The notes: generated by a model not told the origin, from the letters alone. A DNA stretch of 41,240 nt from Azoarcus sp. (GCA_020725025.1 DYFV01000045.1:1-41240); one strand, 5' to 3'. Counted from the stretch's first letter, positions 25,260 through 32,275 are shown. A program made the numbers and translations.

Positions 25260-25751
25260 ATGACGGAAGAGAACGCGATCGAGCCGGACGTGACGCTGAA
25301 CCTGGTCGGCGTCACCTGCCCGGGGCCCATCGTCAGCGCCAAGAAGATGATCGACGAGCTGGGGCGGGGGAAGGTGCTGCTGCTCGTCTCGGACTGCCAC
25401 GGCACCGAGGACGACCTCTACGCCTGGGCGCACAACACCGGCAACGCGGTGATCAAGGTCGAGCGCTACGCCGACGGCTCGAACGGCTTCTTCATCCAGC
25501 ACGGCGCCCCGGAGCACCGCAGCGCCCAGGTGGTGCTCGACATGCGCGGCTCGGTGTGCCCCGGCCCGATCCTGGAGGCGCGCAAGCTCCTCCACGGCAT
25601 GGCGCCCGGCGAGGTGCTGTGCCTGGTGAGCAATTGCCCCGGCTCGCGGGACGATGTGGAGGACTGGACCCGCGAGACCGGCCTGGAACTGGTCGAGACG
25701 GTCCAGACCGGCGTCCACGAGTACGAGTTCTTCATCCGGAAGCCGGCATGA
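25260..25751 (+). CDS. Tandem TusA-domain sulfur carrier protein
   Basis: This 163-residue protein is two TusA-like domains in one chain, with CPGP active motifs at Cys20 and Cys100, exactly 80 residues apart. A second cysteine also repeats with the same offset (Cys46 in SDCHGTEDD and Cys126 in SNCPGSRDD). Single TusA proteins of about 75-80 residues carry persulfide sulfur to DsrEFH or TusBCD. A duplicated form next to rDsr could bridge donor and acceptor or hold two sulfurs. The ATG at 25260 follows AAGGAG 10 bases upstream. The stop overlaps an ATGA that opens a 16-codon reading frame. Confidence 0.88.
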   Translation: MTEENAIEPDVTLNLVGVTCPGPIVSAKKMIDELGRGKVLLLVSDCHGTEDDLYAWAHNTGNAVIKVERYADGSNGFFIQHGAPEHRSAQVVLDMRGSVCPGPILEARKLLHGMAPGEVLCLVSNCPGSRDDVEDWTRETGLELVETVQTGVHEYEFFIRKPA

Positions 25752-25798
25752 AACGCCCCACGGAGCATCTGCTACCCATCGCCCGGGTGTCGTCATGA
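25748..25798 (+). CDS. Possible 16-codon coupling ORF
   Basis: An ATG at 25748 overlaps the double-TusA stop (ATGA), reads 16 codons (MKRPTEHLLPIARVSS) and stops in an ATGA that contains the start of the next gene at 25795. Both junctions have the 4-bp overlap typical of translational coupling. It may simply couple translation across the 43-base gap, or be a remnant of a longer gene. No family is recognisable at this size. Confidence 0.35.
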   Translation: MKRPTEHLLPIARVSS

Positions 25799-26394
25799 GC
25801 CTGCGCATCAAGCGCCACTGGTTCCGCGACGAGTCCGAGCGCGACGTCGCGGCGAGCGCCAGCGTGGTCGCCGCCACCGTGTGGAAGGCCTCGGTCCATG
25901 GGCTGCAGAACCTGCGCAAGGCGCGCTTCACCGTCGACATCGGCGGACCCTACATCGCGCTCCTCGACGAGTTCCTGGCCTTCCTCGTGACCGCAGCCGA
26001 CCGCATCGCCTATCGCCACCAGGAGGGCGAGTGGCGCGAGGCGTTTACCGTGGCGCTGGCCACCCGGCTCGCCGACATCTACCAGGAAAACATGGACTAC
26101 CTGGTTGGACCGGATCCGGCGCACCGGCAGCGCTTCATCGACCTCCTCAATTCACGGATGGCCGAGTACGCGGAGTCGATGTACGAGGCCGATGCCCCCA
26201 ATGCCGGCTTCCTGCGCCAGTTCGGTTACCGCGTCACCGAGGTGCTGGTGGACGAGGCGGACTGGCGCTGGGCGCTCGACCAGGTCATGTCGGTGCAGGC
26301 GCCCGAGGCGCTCGAATCGGTGGAGTCGGCGATGCGCGGCGTGCTCGGTATCGATCCCAAGCCACGGCGGCGCGCGCCCGCCGCGGGCGAGTAG
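25795..26394 (+). CDS. Hypothetical helical protein in the TusA operon
   Basis: I do not recognise this 199-residue protein. It is predicted soluble and mostly helical, with long amphipathic helices (ESERDVAASASVVAATVWKA, then LLDEFLAFLVTAADRIAYR, then RQRFIDLLNSRMAEYAESMY). It contains no cysteine, so it is unlikely to carry sulfur itself. A basic, Pro/Arg-rich tail (PKPRRRAPAAGE) ends it. The ATG at 25795 overlaps the stop of a 16-codon frame. The dioxygenase gene follows 14 bases later. Codon use resembles the neighbours. Confidence 0.7.
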   Translation: MSLRIKRHWFRDESERDVAASASVVAATVWKASVHGLQNLRKARFTVDIGGPYIALLDEFLAFLVTAADRIAYRHQEGEWREAFTVALATRLADIYQENMDYLVGPDPAHRQRFIDLLNSRMAEYAESMYEADAPNAGFLRQFGYRVTEVLVDEADWRWALDQVMSVQAPEALESVESAMRGVLGIDPKPRRRAPAAGE

Positions 26395-26408
26395 GCGAGG
26401 GCGCGCCC

Positions 26409-27353
26409 ATGACGGCGAGGCTTCCTGCCGCGGCCGCCCCCGATACGGCAGGCTCGCCCTTCGACCCGCGCGCCCGGGACGCCTATCGCCGCTGGCGCGA
26501 CTGGAAGCTCGCCCATGCCCCCGAGCGGGCCGAGGCGCTCATCGTCGAGCTCGGCGATCCCCGCGCGCCCACCGACGCGGAAGCGGCCGCCCTGACCGCA
26601 CGCTGCCGCACGGCGAACATGGCGATCTACGCCAGCGCCATGAGAGACGAGGACAAGGAGATCCCCCGCCGCCTGGGCGCGCGGCTGGGCCTCCTGCGGC
26701 TGGACGCCAACTGGCTCGCCGACGAGGACGGGGTGAGCAGCATCACGCCCCGCGGCAGCGACGGTGGCGCCCGCGCGGACTTCATCCCGTACACCGACCG
26801 GCCGATCCGCTGGCATACCGACGGCTACTACAACCCGCCCGAACGTCAGGTGCGCGGCATGGTGCTCCATTGCGTGCGGCCGGCCGCCTCGGGGGGCGAG
26901 AACGCGCTCATGGACCACGAGCTCGCCTACATCCTGCTCCGGGAGGAGGACCCGGAGCTGGTGCGCGCCCTGATGGCGCCCGATGCGATGACGATTCCGG
27001 CCCGAACCGACGAGTCCGGCGTCGCGCGCCCCGCCCAGGGCGGACCGGTCTTCTCGGTGGATCCGGCGAGCGGGGCGCTCCACATGCGATACACCGCCCG
27101 CACCCGCAGCATCGAATGGCGCGACGACCCCCTCACCCGGGCCGCCGCGGCGCGGCTGCAGGCGATCCTCGACGGCGGCGGGCCGCACATCCACAGGCTG
27201 CGGCTCGAGGCCGGGATGGGGCTCGTGTGCAACAACGTGCTCCACGACCGTTCCGGCTTCACCGACTCCGAACGGGCGCGGCGCCTGCTCTACCGGGCCC
27301 GCTATTACGACCGCATCCGCGGCACTGCTCCCCGTTCCACCCCCCAATCCTGA
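26409..27353 (+). CDS. TauD/TfdA-like Fe(II)/2-oxoglutarate dioxygenase
   Basis: This 314-residue protein has the HxD...H facial-triad pattern for iron: HTDGYY (His136, Asp138) and HDRSGF (His279), followed by an Arg-rich RRLLYRARYY that can bind the 2-oxoglutarate carboxylate. The middle contains GGENALMDH, usual after the first motif in this family. TauD-type enzymes oxidise small molecules such as taurine and release sulfite, but the substrate here is unknown. It is last in the operon with Cas6-like and TusA-like genes, which hints at an organosulfur substrate or a modification step (inference). Confidence 0.82.
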   Translation: MTARLPAAAAPDTAGSPFDPRARDAYRRWRDWKLAHAPERAEALIVELGDPRAPTDAEAAALTARCRTANMAIYASAMRDEDKEIPRRLGARLGLLRLDANWLADEDGVSSITPRGSDGGARADFIPYTDRPIRWHTDGYYNPPERQVRGMVLHCVRPAASGGENALMDHELAYILLREEDPELVRALMAPDAMTIPARTDESGVARPAQGGPVFSVDPASGALHMRYTARTRSIEWRDDPLTRAAAARLQAILDGGGPHIHRLRLEAGMGLVCNNVLHDRSGFTDSERARRLLYRARYYDRIRGTAPRSTPQS

Positions 27354-27379
27354 TCGGCAAGGAGGCGCATGGCTGGACC

Positions 27380-27425
27380 GCCGCATAACCCATCGAGGTA
27401 GTACCCCGCCCGTCATCAGGGTTAT
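27380..27425 (+). promoter_or_regulatory. Upstream motif, copy 2, with an extra inverted half-site
   Basis: GCCGCA-TAACCC, five bases, then GGTAGTACC occupies 27380-27405, oriented towards the NapC-type gene that starts 159 bases later. A further GGGTTAT at 27419-27425 is inverted to ATAACCC at 27385-27391, separated by 27 bases. The same sequence type lies before dsrA and before the cysteine-free DsrC gene. The extra half-site would suit a dimeric or cooperative regulator. Confidence 0.6.
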
Positions 27426-27457
27426 GGACACCCCCGGCGGGCATCCCGAAACTAGAC

Positions 27458-27490
27458 GAAAGGCCCCCGACGAGGGCACCGCCTTTCTTT
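27458..27490 (+). terminator. Terminator-like inverted repeat upstream of the NapC gene
   Basis: GAAAGGC (27458-27464) pairs with GCCTTTC (27481-27487), enclosing a second CCCC/GGGG-type stem and followed by TTTCG. It may end the preceding operon. It lies downstream of motif copy 2, so it could equally sit in the leader of the NapC operon and act as an attenuator. The T-run is short. Confidence 0.5.
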
Positions 27491-27563
27491 CGCGGCACGC
27501 ACGGCCGCGGAAGGCGCGCACACCGGCTTGCTGCGCGCGGCGAGGACGAGGAGGAGCGAGACG

Positions 27564-28193
27564 ATGAATCACCAACAGACGAGGGGCGACGGCCAGGGCG
27601 GCCGCCCCGGCGGCAAGACGCGCGGGAGCGTGCTCCTGCTGGTGCTGTTCGGTCTGGTGTCCGGCGTGGCGGTGTGGGGCGCGCTCAACACCGGCATGGA
27701 GTGGACCAACCGCACCGAGTTCTGCATCTCCTGCCACGAGATGACGATCCCCTACGAGGAATACAAGAAGACCGCCCACTACAACAACCGCACCGGCACC
27801 GTGGTGAGTTGCGCCGACTGCCACGTGGCGAGCAGCAAGACGCCGGTGGACTACGCCCGCAAGCTCACCCGCAAGGTGGTGGCCGCGCGCGACATCTACG
27901 GCCACCTGACCGGCTCGGTCGACACCCCCGAGAAGTTCGAGGCCAAGCGCCTGGAGATGGCCAAGCGCGAGTGGGCGCGGATGGAGGCGGCCGACTCCAA
28001 GGAGTGCCGCAACTGCCACCAGTTCGATCGCATGGAGCTCGACAAGCAGAAGAAGCGCGCCCGTGTGAAGCACGAGGAGGCCATCGAGGACAAGATCACC
28101 TGCATCGAATGCCACAAGGGCATCGCTCACAAGCCGGTGCACGGCGAGCTGGAACAGGAAGCGCGCAGGGCCGAGGGCGCCGGGCGCGGCTGA
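27564..28193 (+). CDS. NapC/NirT-family tetraheme membrane cytochrome c
   Basis: This 209-residue protein has one N-terminal membrane anchor (about 22-43) and four heme c sites: CISCH (54-58), CADCH (83-87), CRNCH (148-152) and CIECH (180-184). The NapC/NirT family exchanges electrons between membrane quinol and periplasmic carriers. Here it leads a four-gene set with a heme protein and flavocytochrome c sulfide dehydrogenase, so it may pass electrons from sulfide oxidation to quinone, or the reverse (inference). The ATG at 27564 follows GGAGGAGCGAGACG; an in-frame ATG at 27528 lacks a good site. No nitrate or TMAO reductase gene is nearby. Confidence 0.92.
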   Translation: MNHQQTRGDGQGGRPGGKTRGSVLLLVLFGLVSGVAVWGALNTGMEWTNRTEFCISCHEMTIPYEEYKKTAHYNNRTGTVVSCADCHVASSKTPVDYARKLTRKVVAARDIYGHLTGSVDTPEKFEAKRLEMAKREWARMEAADSKECRNCHQFDRMELDKQKKRARVKHEEAIEDKITCIECHKGIAHKPVHGELEQEARRAEGAGRG

Positions 28194-28261
28194 CAAGGCG
28201 GCGTCGGGCCCGGCTCGGCTTGCCCGGCGCACGAGGTACACACCAGAAGAGGAGACGACGA

Positions 28262-29278
28262 ATGACGAACAAGATCGGTGTGCCGCTGCTCGTGCTCGGC
28301 ATGATGAGTGCGGTTCCCGCGTTGGCCGGGCCCGACTGGAGCAAGGTGCCGGCCAAGGAACTGCCCGCCTTCTTCCCCGGCCCCTCTGGCCTGCAATGGA
28401 TTCTGGAAAAGCCGGATCACTCCGCCGCCAACCAGATCCTGGAGAAGAACCGCGGTTGCGCGTACTGCCACGACGAGGACGCGCCCGACATCGGCGCCCT
28501 GATGGTGGCGGGCAAGCCCGTGGGGCAGGGCAAGGTGGTGCTCGAGACCCACCCGCCCAAGGGCAAGCGCGGCGCCATGCCGGTGACGGTGCAGGCGACC
28601 CACGACGGGCAGAACCTCTACCTGCGCTTCGAATGGGAGGCGGCGTCCGGCGCGGCCGAGAAGAAGCTCGATCCCAAGAACGAAGTGAAGCTCGCGGTGA
28701 TGTTCGACGACGCCAAGGTGGCCGACGCCAAGCTCACCGGCTGCTGGGCGACCTGCCACATGGACATGCGCGGCATGCCGGACGTGGCCGCTGCGGCCAA
28801 GCAGCATCCGAAGGCCAAGGCGCTCGGCTGGGAAGAGGGGCCGACCAAGTACATCCGCGAATCGCGCACCGCGCTCGATTCCAAGAACAAGCCGCGCGGC
28901 GGTTGGGACAAGCTCAAGTCGGACGCCGAACTCGAGGCGGCACTGAAGGAGGGCAAGTTCATGGACCTCATACAGTTCCGCAGCGGCAAGGGCGAGAAGC
29001 CGGTGGACGGCTACGTGCTCGAATCCCGGCATATGGACGGCGGCACGAGCCTGGTCAAGGCCGAAGGCGGCAAGCAGGGCAACAAGTGGGTGGTGACCTT
29101 CGAGCGCAAGCTCGCGGGCAGCGGCCGCGGCGATCACACCCTCGCACCGGGCAAGCTCTACAACGTGGGCTTCGCGATTCACGAGAACCACGCCAACGCG
29201 CGCTTCCACCACGTCTCGCTCGGCTATTCGCTCGCACTGGACAACCCCAAGGCAGACATCAACGCCGTGAAGCAATAA
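28262..29278 (+). CDS. Ethylbenzene-dehydrogenase-like periplasmic heme protein
   Basis: This 338-residue protein has a signal peptide (1-22, ending PALA). It has one standard heme c motif, CAYCH (66-70), and a second site CWATCH (161-166), spaced CxxxCH rather than CxxCH. The rest resembles the beta-sandwich heme-binding domain of ethylbenzene dehydrogenase gamma and cytochrome c-552-like proteins (for example DGQNLYLRFEWE and NVGFAIHENHANARFHHVSLGYSL). These subunits usually bind heme b and relay electrons. It sits 68 bases after the NapC gene and 63 before fccA. The catalytic partner of the type II DMSO reductase family is absent, so its job is probably pure electron transfer. Confidence 0.78.
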   Translation: MTNKIGVPLLVLGMMSAVPALAGPDWSKVPAKELPAFFPGPSGLQWILEKPDHSAANQILEKNRGCAYCHDEDAPDIGALMVAGKPVGQGKVVLETHPPKGKRGAMPVTVQATHDGQNLYLRFEWEAASGAAEKKLDPKNEVKLAVMFDDAKVADAKLTGCWATCHMDMRGMPDVAAAAKQHPKAKALGWEEGPTKYIRESRTALDSKNKPRGGWDKLKSDAELEAALKEGKFMDLIQFRSGKGEKPVDGYVLESRHMDGGTSLVKAEGGKQGNKWVVTFERKLAGSGRGDHTLAPGKLYNVGFAIHENHANARFHHVSLGYSLALDNPKADINAVKQ

Positions 29279-29302
29279 CAACAAGCACGGGCTGCAAGCC
29301 GC

Positions 29303-29320
29303 GGCCGGCCGGGGCCGGCC
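29303..29320. repeat. GC-rich hairpin upstream of fccA
   Basis: GGCCGGCC occurs twice (29303-29310 and 29313-29320) with only two bases between, so a 6-7 bp stem can form. It lies in the 63-base gap before fccA and may affect mRNA stability. No T-run follows. Confidence 0.35.
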
Positions 29321-29341
29321 ATAACCAGAAGGAGGAGACCG

Positions 29342-29929
29342 ATGATGAGATGCAGAAGCAAGTGGGGCGTGGCCCTCGGGGCGCTGGCCCTGTCGGCGGT
29401 CGCGCACGCCGGCGGGCCCACGCCGGCGATGCTGTCCAACGCCTGTGGCGGTTGCCACGGCACCAATGGCGCGAGCGCGGGCCTTTCCATGCCGTCGCTG
29501 GCGGGCCAGAACAAGGTGGCCACCGTCGAGGCGATGAAGGCCTTCAAGAGCGGCGAGCGTCCGTCCACCGTGATGGGGCGGATCGCCAAGGCCTACAGCG
29601 ACGAAGAGATCGAGGCCATGGGCGACTTCTTCGCCGCCCAGAAGCCCGTCCCGGCGCAGCAGGCCTTCGACGTCGCACTGGCCGACAAGGGACGCGACCT
29701 GCACCAGCGGCACTGCAAGCGCTGCCACCTGGAGGGCGGCAAGGAGTTCGACGAGAACGCCGCGGTGGTGTCGGGCCAGTGGCTCAAGTACCTCCAGATC
29801 CAGATGGACGACTATGCGTCGGGTCGGCGCACGATGTCCGAGAAGAAGGCCGAGAAGATGAAGCCGCTCACGCGCGCCGACTTCGAAGCCATTGCCCACT
29901 ATTACGCCAGCGCCGGGCGGGGGGAGTGA
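29342..29929 (+). CDS. fccA: Diheme cytochrome c, likely the cytochrome subunit of sulfide dehydrogenase
   Basis: This 195-residue protein has a signal peptide (1-23, ending AHA) and two c4-type heme domains with CGGCH (35-39) and CKRCH (125-129). Length and layout match the diheme subunit of flavocytochrome c sulfide dehydrogenase, and the flavoprotein gene follows 4 bases later. It takes electrons from the flavin subunit in the periplasm. GGAGGAG lies just before a double ATG (29342, 29345); either could be used. A general cytochrome c4 role cannot be excluded from sequence alone. Confidence 0.85.
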   Translation: MMRCRSKWGVALGALALSAVAHAGGPTPAMLSNACGGCHGTNGASAGLSMPSLAGQNKVATVEAMKAFKSGERPSTVMGRIAKAYSDEEIEAMGDFFAAQKPVPAQQAFDVALADKGRDLHQRHCKRCHLEGGKEFDENAAVVSGQWLKYLQIQMDDYASGRRTMSEKKAEKMKPLTRADFEAIAHYYASAGRGE

Positions 29930-29933
29930 GACG

Positions 29934-31205
29934 ATGAGCGTGGATCGCAGGAATTTCTTCAGGCTGCTGGGTGCCGGCGCCGGTGCGGCCGCCATGCCGC
30001 TCGCGGCACGCGCCGCCGAGATCATGCCCAAGTCCGGGCGCCGCGTGGTGGTGGTCGGCGGCGGCTATGGCGGCAGCATCGCCGCCAAGTACATCCGGAT
30101 GATGGATCCCTCCATCGAGGTGGTCCTGATCGAGCGCAACCGCCAGTTCGTGTCCTGCCCGTTCAGCAACCTGGTAATCGGCGGCGAGCGCCAGCTCGCG
30201 GACATCACCATGGGCTACGACAAGCTCGCCTCGAACTACAACATCCGCATGGTGTTCGACGAGGTGACCGCGATCGATGCGGGCAGGCAGGAGGTGGTGA
30301 CCGGTGGTGGCACGATCCGCTACGACCGCCTGATCCTCTCGCCCGGCATCGACTTCCGCTTCGAGGAAATCGAGGGCTACGATCCGGCGAGCACGCCGAA
30401 GATCATGCCCCACGCCTGGAAGGCCGGCGAGCAGACCATGATCCTGCGGCGCCAGCTCGAGGCGATGAAGGACGGCGGCACCGTGGTGCTGACCGTGCCG
30501 CTCACGCCCTACCGCTGCCCGCCCGGACCCTACGAGCGCACCAGCATGATCGCCTGGTACCTCAAGCAGACGAAGCCCAGGTCGAAGATCGTCGTGCTCG
30601 ACTCGAACCCCAACATCGTCTCCAAGGGCGCGTTGTTCAAGAAGGGCTGGGAGAAGCACTACGCCGGGATGATCGAGTACCGCGGGGCCCAGAAGGTCAC
30701 CGCGGCGAACCCCAAGGGCATGGGCGTGCTGGTGGACGGCATCGAGGAGGTGAAGGGCGACGTGGTGAACCTCATCCCGCCGCAGCGTGCCGGTGCGATC
30801 GCCGTGAAAGCGGGCCTGGTGGGGCCGGACAAGAACTGGTGCCCGGTGGACGCCACGACCTTCGAATCGACCATCGCGCCCAAGGTCCACGTGATCGGGG
30901 ACGCCTCCATCGCCGGCGCGATGCCGAAATCCGGCTACTCGGCCAACGCCGAGGCCAAGGTGTGCGCGACCAATGTGGTGGCGCTCATGAACGGCCGCGA
31001 GCCGGTGGAGATGTCGGGCATCAACACCTGCTACAGCTTCATCACCGGCAGCGAAGCGGTGAGCGTGGCGGCGGTCTACCGGGTGAAGGAGGGCAAGATC
31101 GCTTCGGTGCCCAATTCCGGCGGGGTTTCGCCCGACCTGTCCGAGCTGGAGGCGATCTACGCCGACAGCTGGCTGCGCAACATCATGGCCGAGATGTCGA
31201 CCTGA
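29934..31205 (+). CDS. fccB: Flavocytochrome c sulfide dehydrogenase, flavoprotein subunit
   Basis: This 423-residue periplasmic flavoprotein oxidises sulfide to sulfane sulfur. It has a Tat leader (DRRNFFRLLGAGAG, cut near ARA) and an FAD site VVVVGGGYGGSIAAKY. Three cysteines match those of FccB: Cys75 in FVSCPFSN (covalent FAD link in Allochromatium), and Cys195 in YRCPPGPYE with Cys366 in NTCYSF (the redox disulfide). The gene starts 4 bases after fccA with GGGGGAGTGAG before the ATG. It is followed by a strong terminator. Retention of all three cysteines separates it from generic SQR-like proteins. Confidence 0.93.
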   Translation: MSVDRRNFFRLLGAGAGAAAMPLAARAAEIMPKSGRRVVVVGGGYGGSIAAKYIRMMDPSIEVVLIERNRQFVSCPFSNLVIGGERQLADITMGYDKLASNYNIRMVFDEVTAIDAGRQEVVTGGGTIRYDRLILSPGIDFRFEEIEGYDPASTPKIMPHAWKAGEQTMILRRQLEAMKDGGTVVLTVPLTPYRCPPGPYERTSMIAWYLKQTKPRSKIVVLDSNPNIVSKGALFKKGWEKHYAGMIEYRGAQKVTAANPKGMGVLVDGIEEVKGDVVNLIPPQRAGAIAVKAGLVGPDKNWCPVDATTFESTIAPKVHVIGDASIAGAMPKSGYSANAEAKVCATNVVALMNGREPVEMSGINTCYSFITGSEAVSVAAVYRVKEGKIASVPNSGGVSPDLSELEAIYADSWLRNIMAEMST

Positions 31206-31211
31206 CCGGCC

Positions 31212-31235
31212 GGGGGGAGCCTTCGGGCTCCCCCC
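31212..31235. terminator. Strong hairpin with UUCG loop between convergent genes
   Basis: GGGGGGAGCC and GGCTCCCCCC form a 10-bp stem around TTCG, 6 bases after the fccB stop. The gene on the other strand ends at 31255, so the hairpin can serve both transcripts. No poly-T follows, but the stem is very stable. Confidence 0.75.
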
Positions 31236-31254
31236 CCAGCTCCTACGTGAGACG

Positions 31255-31854
31255 CTATTGACTCTTGCGGATATCGGCCGCGCGCAGCCGCGCTTCGATC
31301 TCGGCCTTGGGCTTGAGGCCGACCATGCGGGTGCCGTCCGAGAAGAAGACGGTCGGGGTGAAGTTGATGCCCAGCATCTCCGCGAGCTGCATGGTCTTCG
31401 CGTGCGGGGCGGCGCAGCCCTCTCGCGCTGCGGGCACGTACTGCCGCAGCATGACGCGCTGCCAGGCGGAGGCCCGTTCCGGGGCGCACCAGGCGCGGTC
31501 TGCGAGACCGCGCGATTCCTCCCCCAGCAGCGCCACCACGAAGGTGTGCACCTTCACGTTGCCGATGGCCGCCAACCGCCGGGCGAGCTCCCGGCAATAG
31601 CCGCATTGGGGGTCTTCGAAGGTGTAGAGCACACGCTCGCCCCGCCCGTGCATGACCGTGATGGCGTGCTGCAGCGGCAGCCGCGCCACGTTGATCGGCT
31701 GGCGGAGATAGTCCGGATCGAGGAGGTCGACGATCCCGTCCAGCTCGGCATCGGCGCTGGCCACGGATGCGCTCCCTGCAAGAAGCAGCGCACAGGCCAG
31801 GCGCCGCAGCCCGGAAGGAGCCGAAGGCGGAATCCGGGGCGCCGGGCTGGACAT
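31255..31854 (-). CDS. DsbC/DsbG-like periplasmic thioredoxin-fold protein
   Basis: This 199-residue protein has a signal peptide (LRRLACALLLAGSASVASA, about 16-34), a CGYC active site (Cys84, Cys87) in YTFEDPQCGYC, and a cis-proline in INFTPTVFF. That is the thioredoxin fold of DsbC/DsbG isomerases, although it is shorter than DsbC because its dimerisation domain is reduced. A further cysteine pair (WCAPE and GCAAP) may be structural. The first 15 residues are encoded by a REP-like sequence. It is co-directional with the DsrC-like gene (4-base gap). A role in maturing the c-type cytochromes or handling periplasmic thiols is inference. Confidence 0.8.
   Translation of the reverse strand: MSSPAPRIPPSAPSGLRRLACALLLAGSASVASADAELDGIVDLLDPDYLRQPINVARLPLQHAITVMHGRGERVLYTFEDPQCGYCRELARRLAAIGNVKVHTFVVALLGEESRGLADRAWCAPERASAWQRVMLRQYVPAAREGCAAPHAKTMQLAEMLGINFTPTVFFSDGTRMVGLKPKAEIEARLRAADIRKSQ
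31809..31840. repeat. REP-like sequence overlapping the start of the DsbC-like gene
   Basis: CAGCCCGGAAGGAGCC...GGAATCCGGGG here resembles one arm of the repeat at 10993-11089 (GTAGCCCGGAT...GGAATCCGGGA). It lies within the first 15 codons of the - strand gene, encoding the Pro/Ser-rich stretch before its signal peptide. The resemblance may be partly chance. Confidence 0.5.
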
Positions 31855-31858
31855 GGCG

Positions 31859-32191
31859 TCAGTACCCGCCCTTGCCGAACGGCTTGGTCAGCCCGGCGAT
31901 CCGAGCCGCCTGGCGCGCCGGCTGCTGGGGGAAGAGGTCGTAGAGCGTCTTCTTCCAGTCGTGACCCGGGTGCTCCTCGTCGAGCTCCTTGGTCATGTTG
32001 CGGAAGTTGGGCGTGTGACCGTCGTCGCGGTACTTGTCGCGCAGGTAGTTGATGACGAGCCAGTGGTCGTCGGTCAGCGCCACGCCTTCGGCGGCGGCGA
32101 TGACCGCGACGGCTTCTTCGCTGAAGTCGGGCTCGATGAGGAAGTTCTCGTCGTCGACTTCCCGCTCGACGCCGTTGATGAGGTAGGCCAT
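31859..32191 (-). CDS. DsrC-family protein lacking both conserved cysteines (RspA-like)
   Basis: This 110-residue member of the DsrC/TusE family keeps the fold signatures (TDDHWLVINYLRDKY and LYDLFPQQPARQAARIAGLTKP). Both functional cysteines are gone: the first position is Ala96 and the tail ends PFGKGGY. The whole protein has no cysteine. Published classification of DsrC-like proteins puts those with no cysteine in RspA (regulatory sulfur-related protein). The true dsrC is at 20220-20555. It heads a two-gene unit with the DsbC-like gene, after a 26-bp motif copy. GAAGGAG lies 7 bases before the ATG. Confidence 0.88.
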   Translation of the reverse strand: MAYLINGVEREVDDENFLIEPDFSEEAVAVIAAAEGVALTDDHWLVINYLRDKYRDDGHTPNFRNMTKELDEEHPGHDWKKTLYDLFPQQPARQAARIAGLTKPFGKGGY

Positions 32192-32223
32192 GTTCGCTCC
32201 TTCACCATGTTGGGGGTGCTCGG

Positions 32224-32275
32224 ATCCTAGCGAGAAGGGCGGGGCCGGGCCTATTGCCCGGTTGGGTTATGCCTG
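32224..32275 (-). promoter_or_regulatory. Upstream motif, copy 3, with a -10-like sequence (DsrC-like gene)
   Basis: Reading towards the cysteine-free DsrC gene, GGCA-TAACCC, five bases, then GGCAATAGG occupies 32250-32275. TAGGAT, a good -10 hexamer, follows 20 bases later (32224-32229), about 33 bases before the start codon. The motif thus overlaps the expected -35 position, as for an activator. A degenerate second TAACACC half-site sits just upstream. The 168-base region is shared with the divergent transporter gene. Confidence 0.55.
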
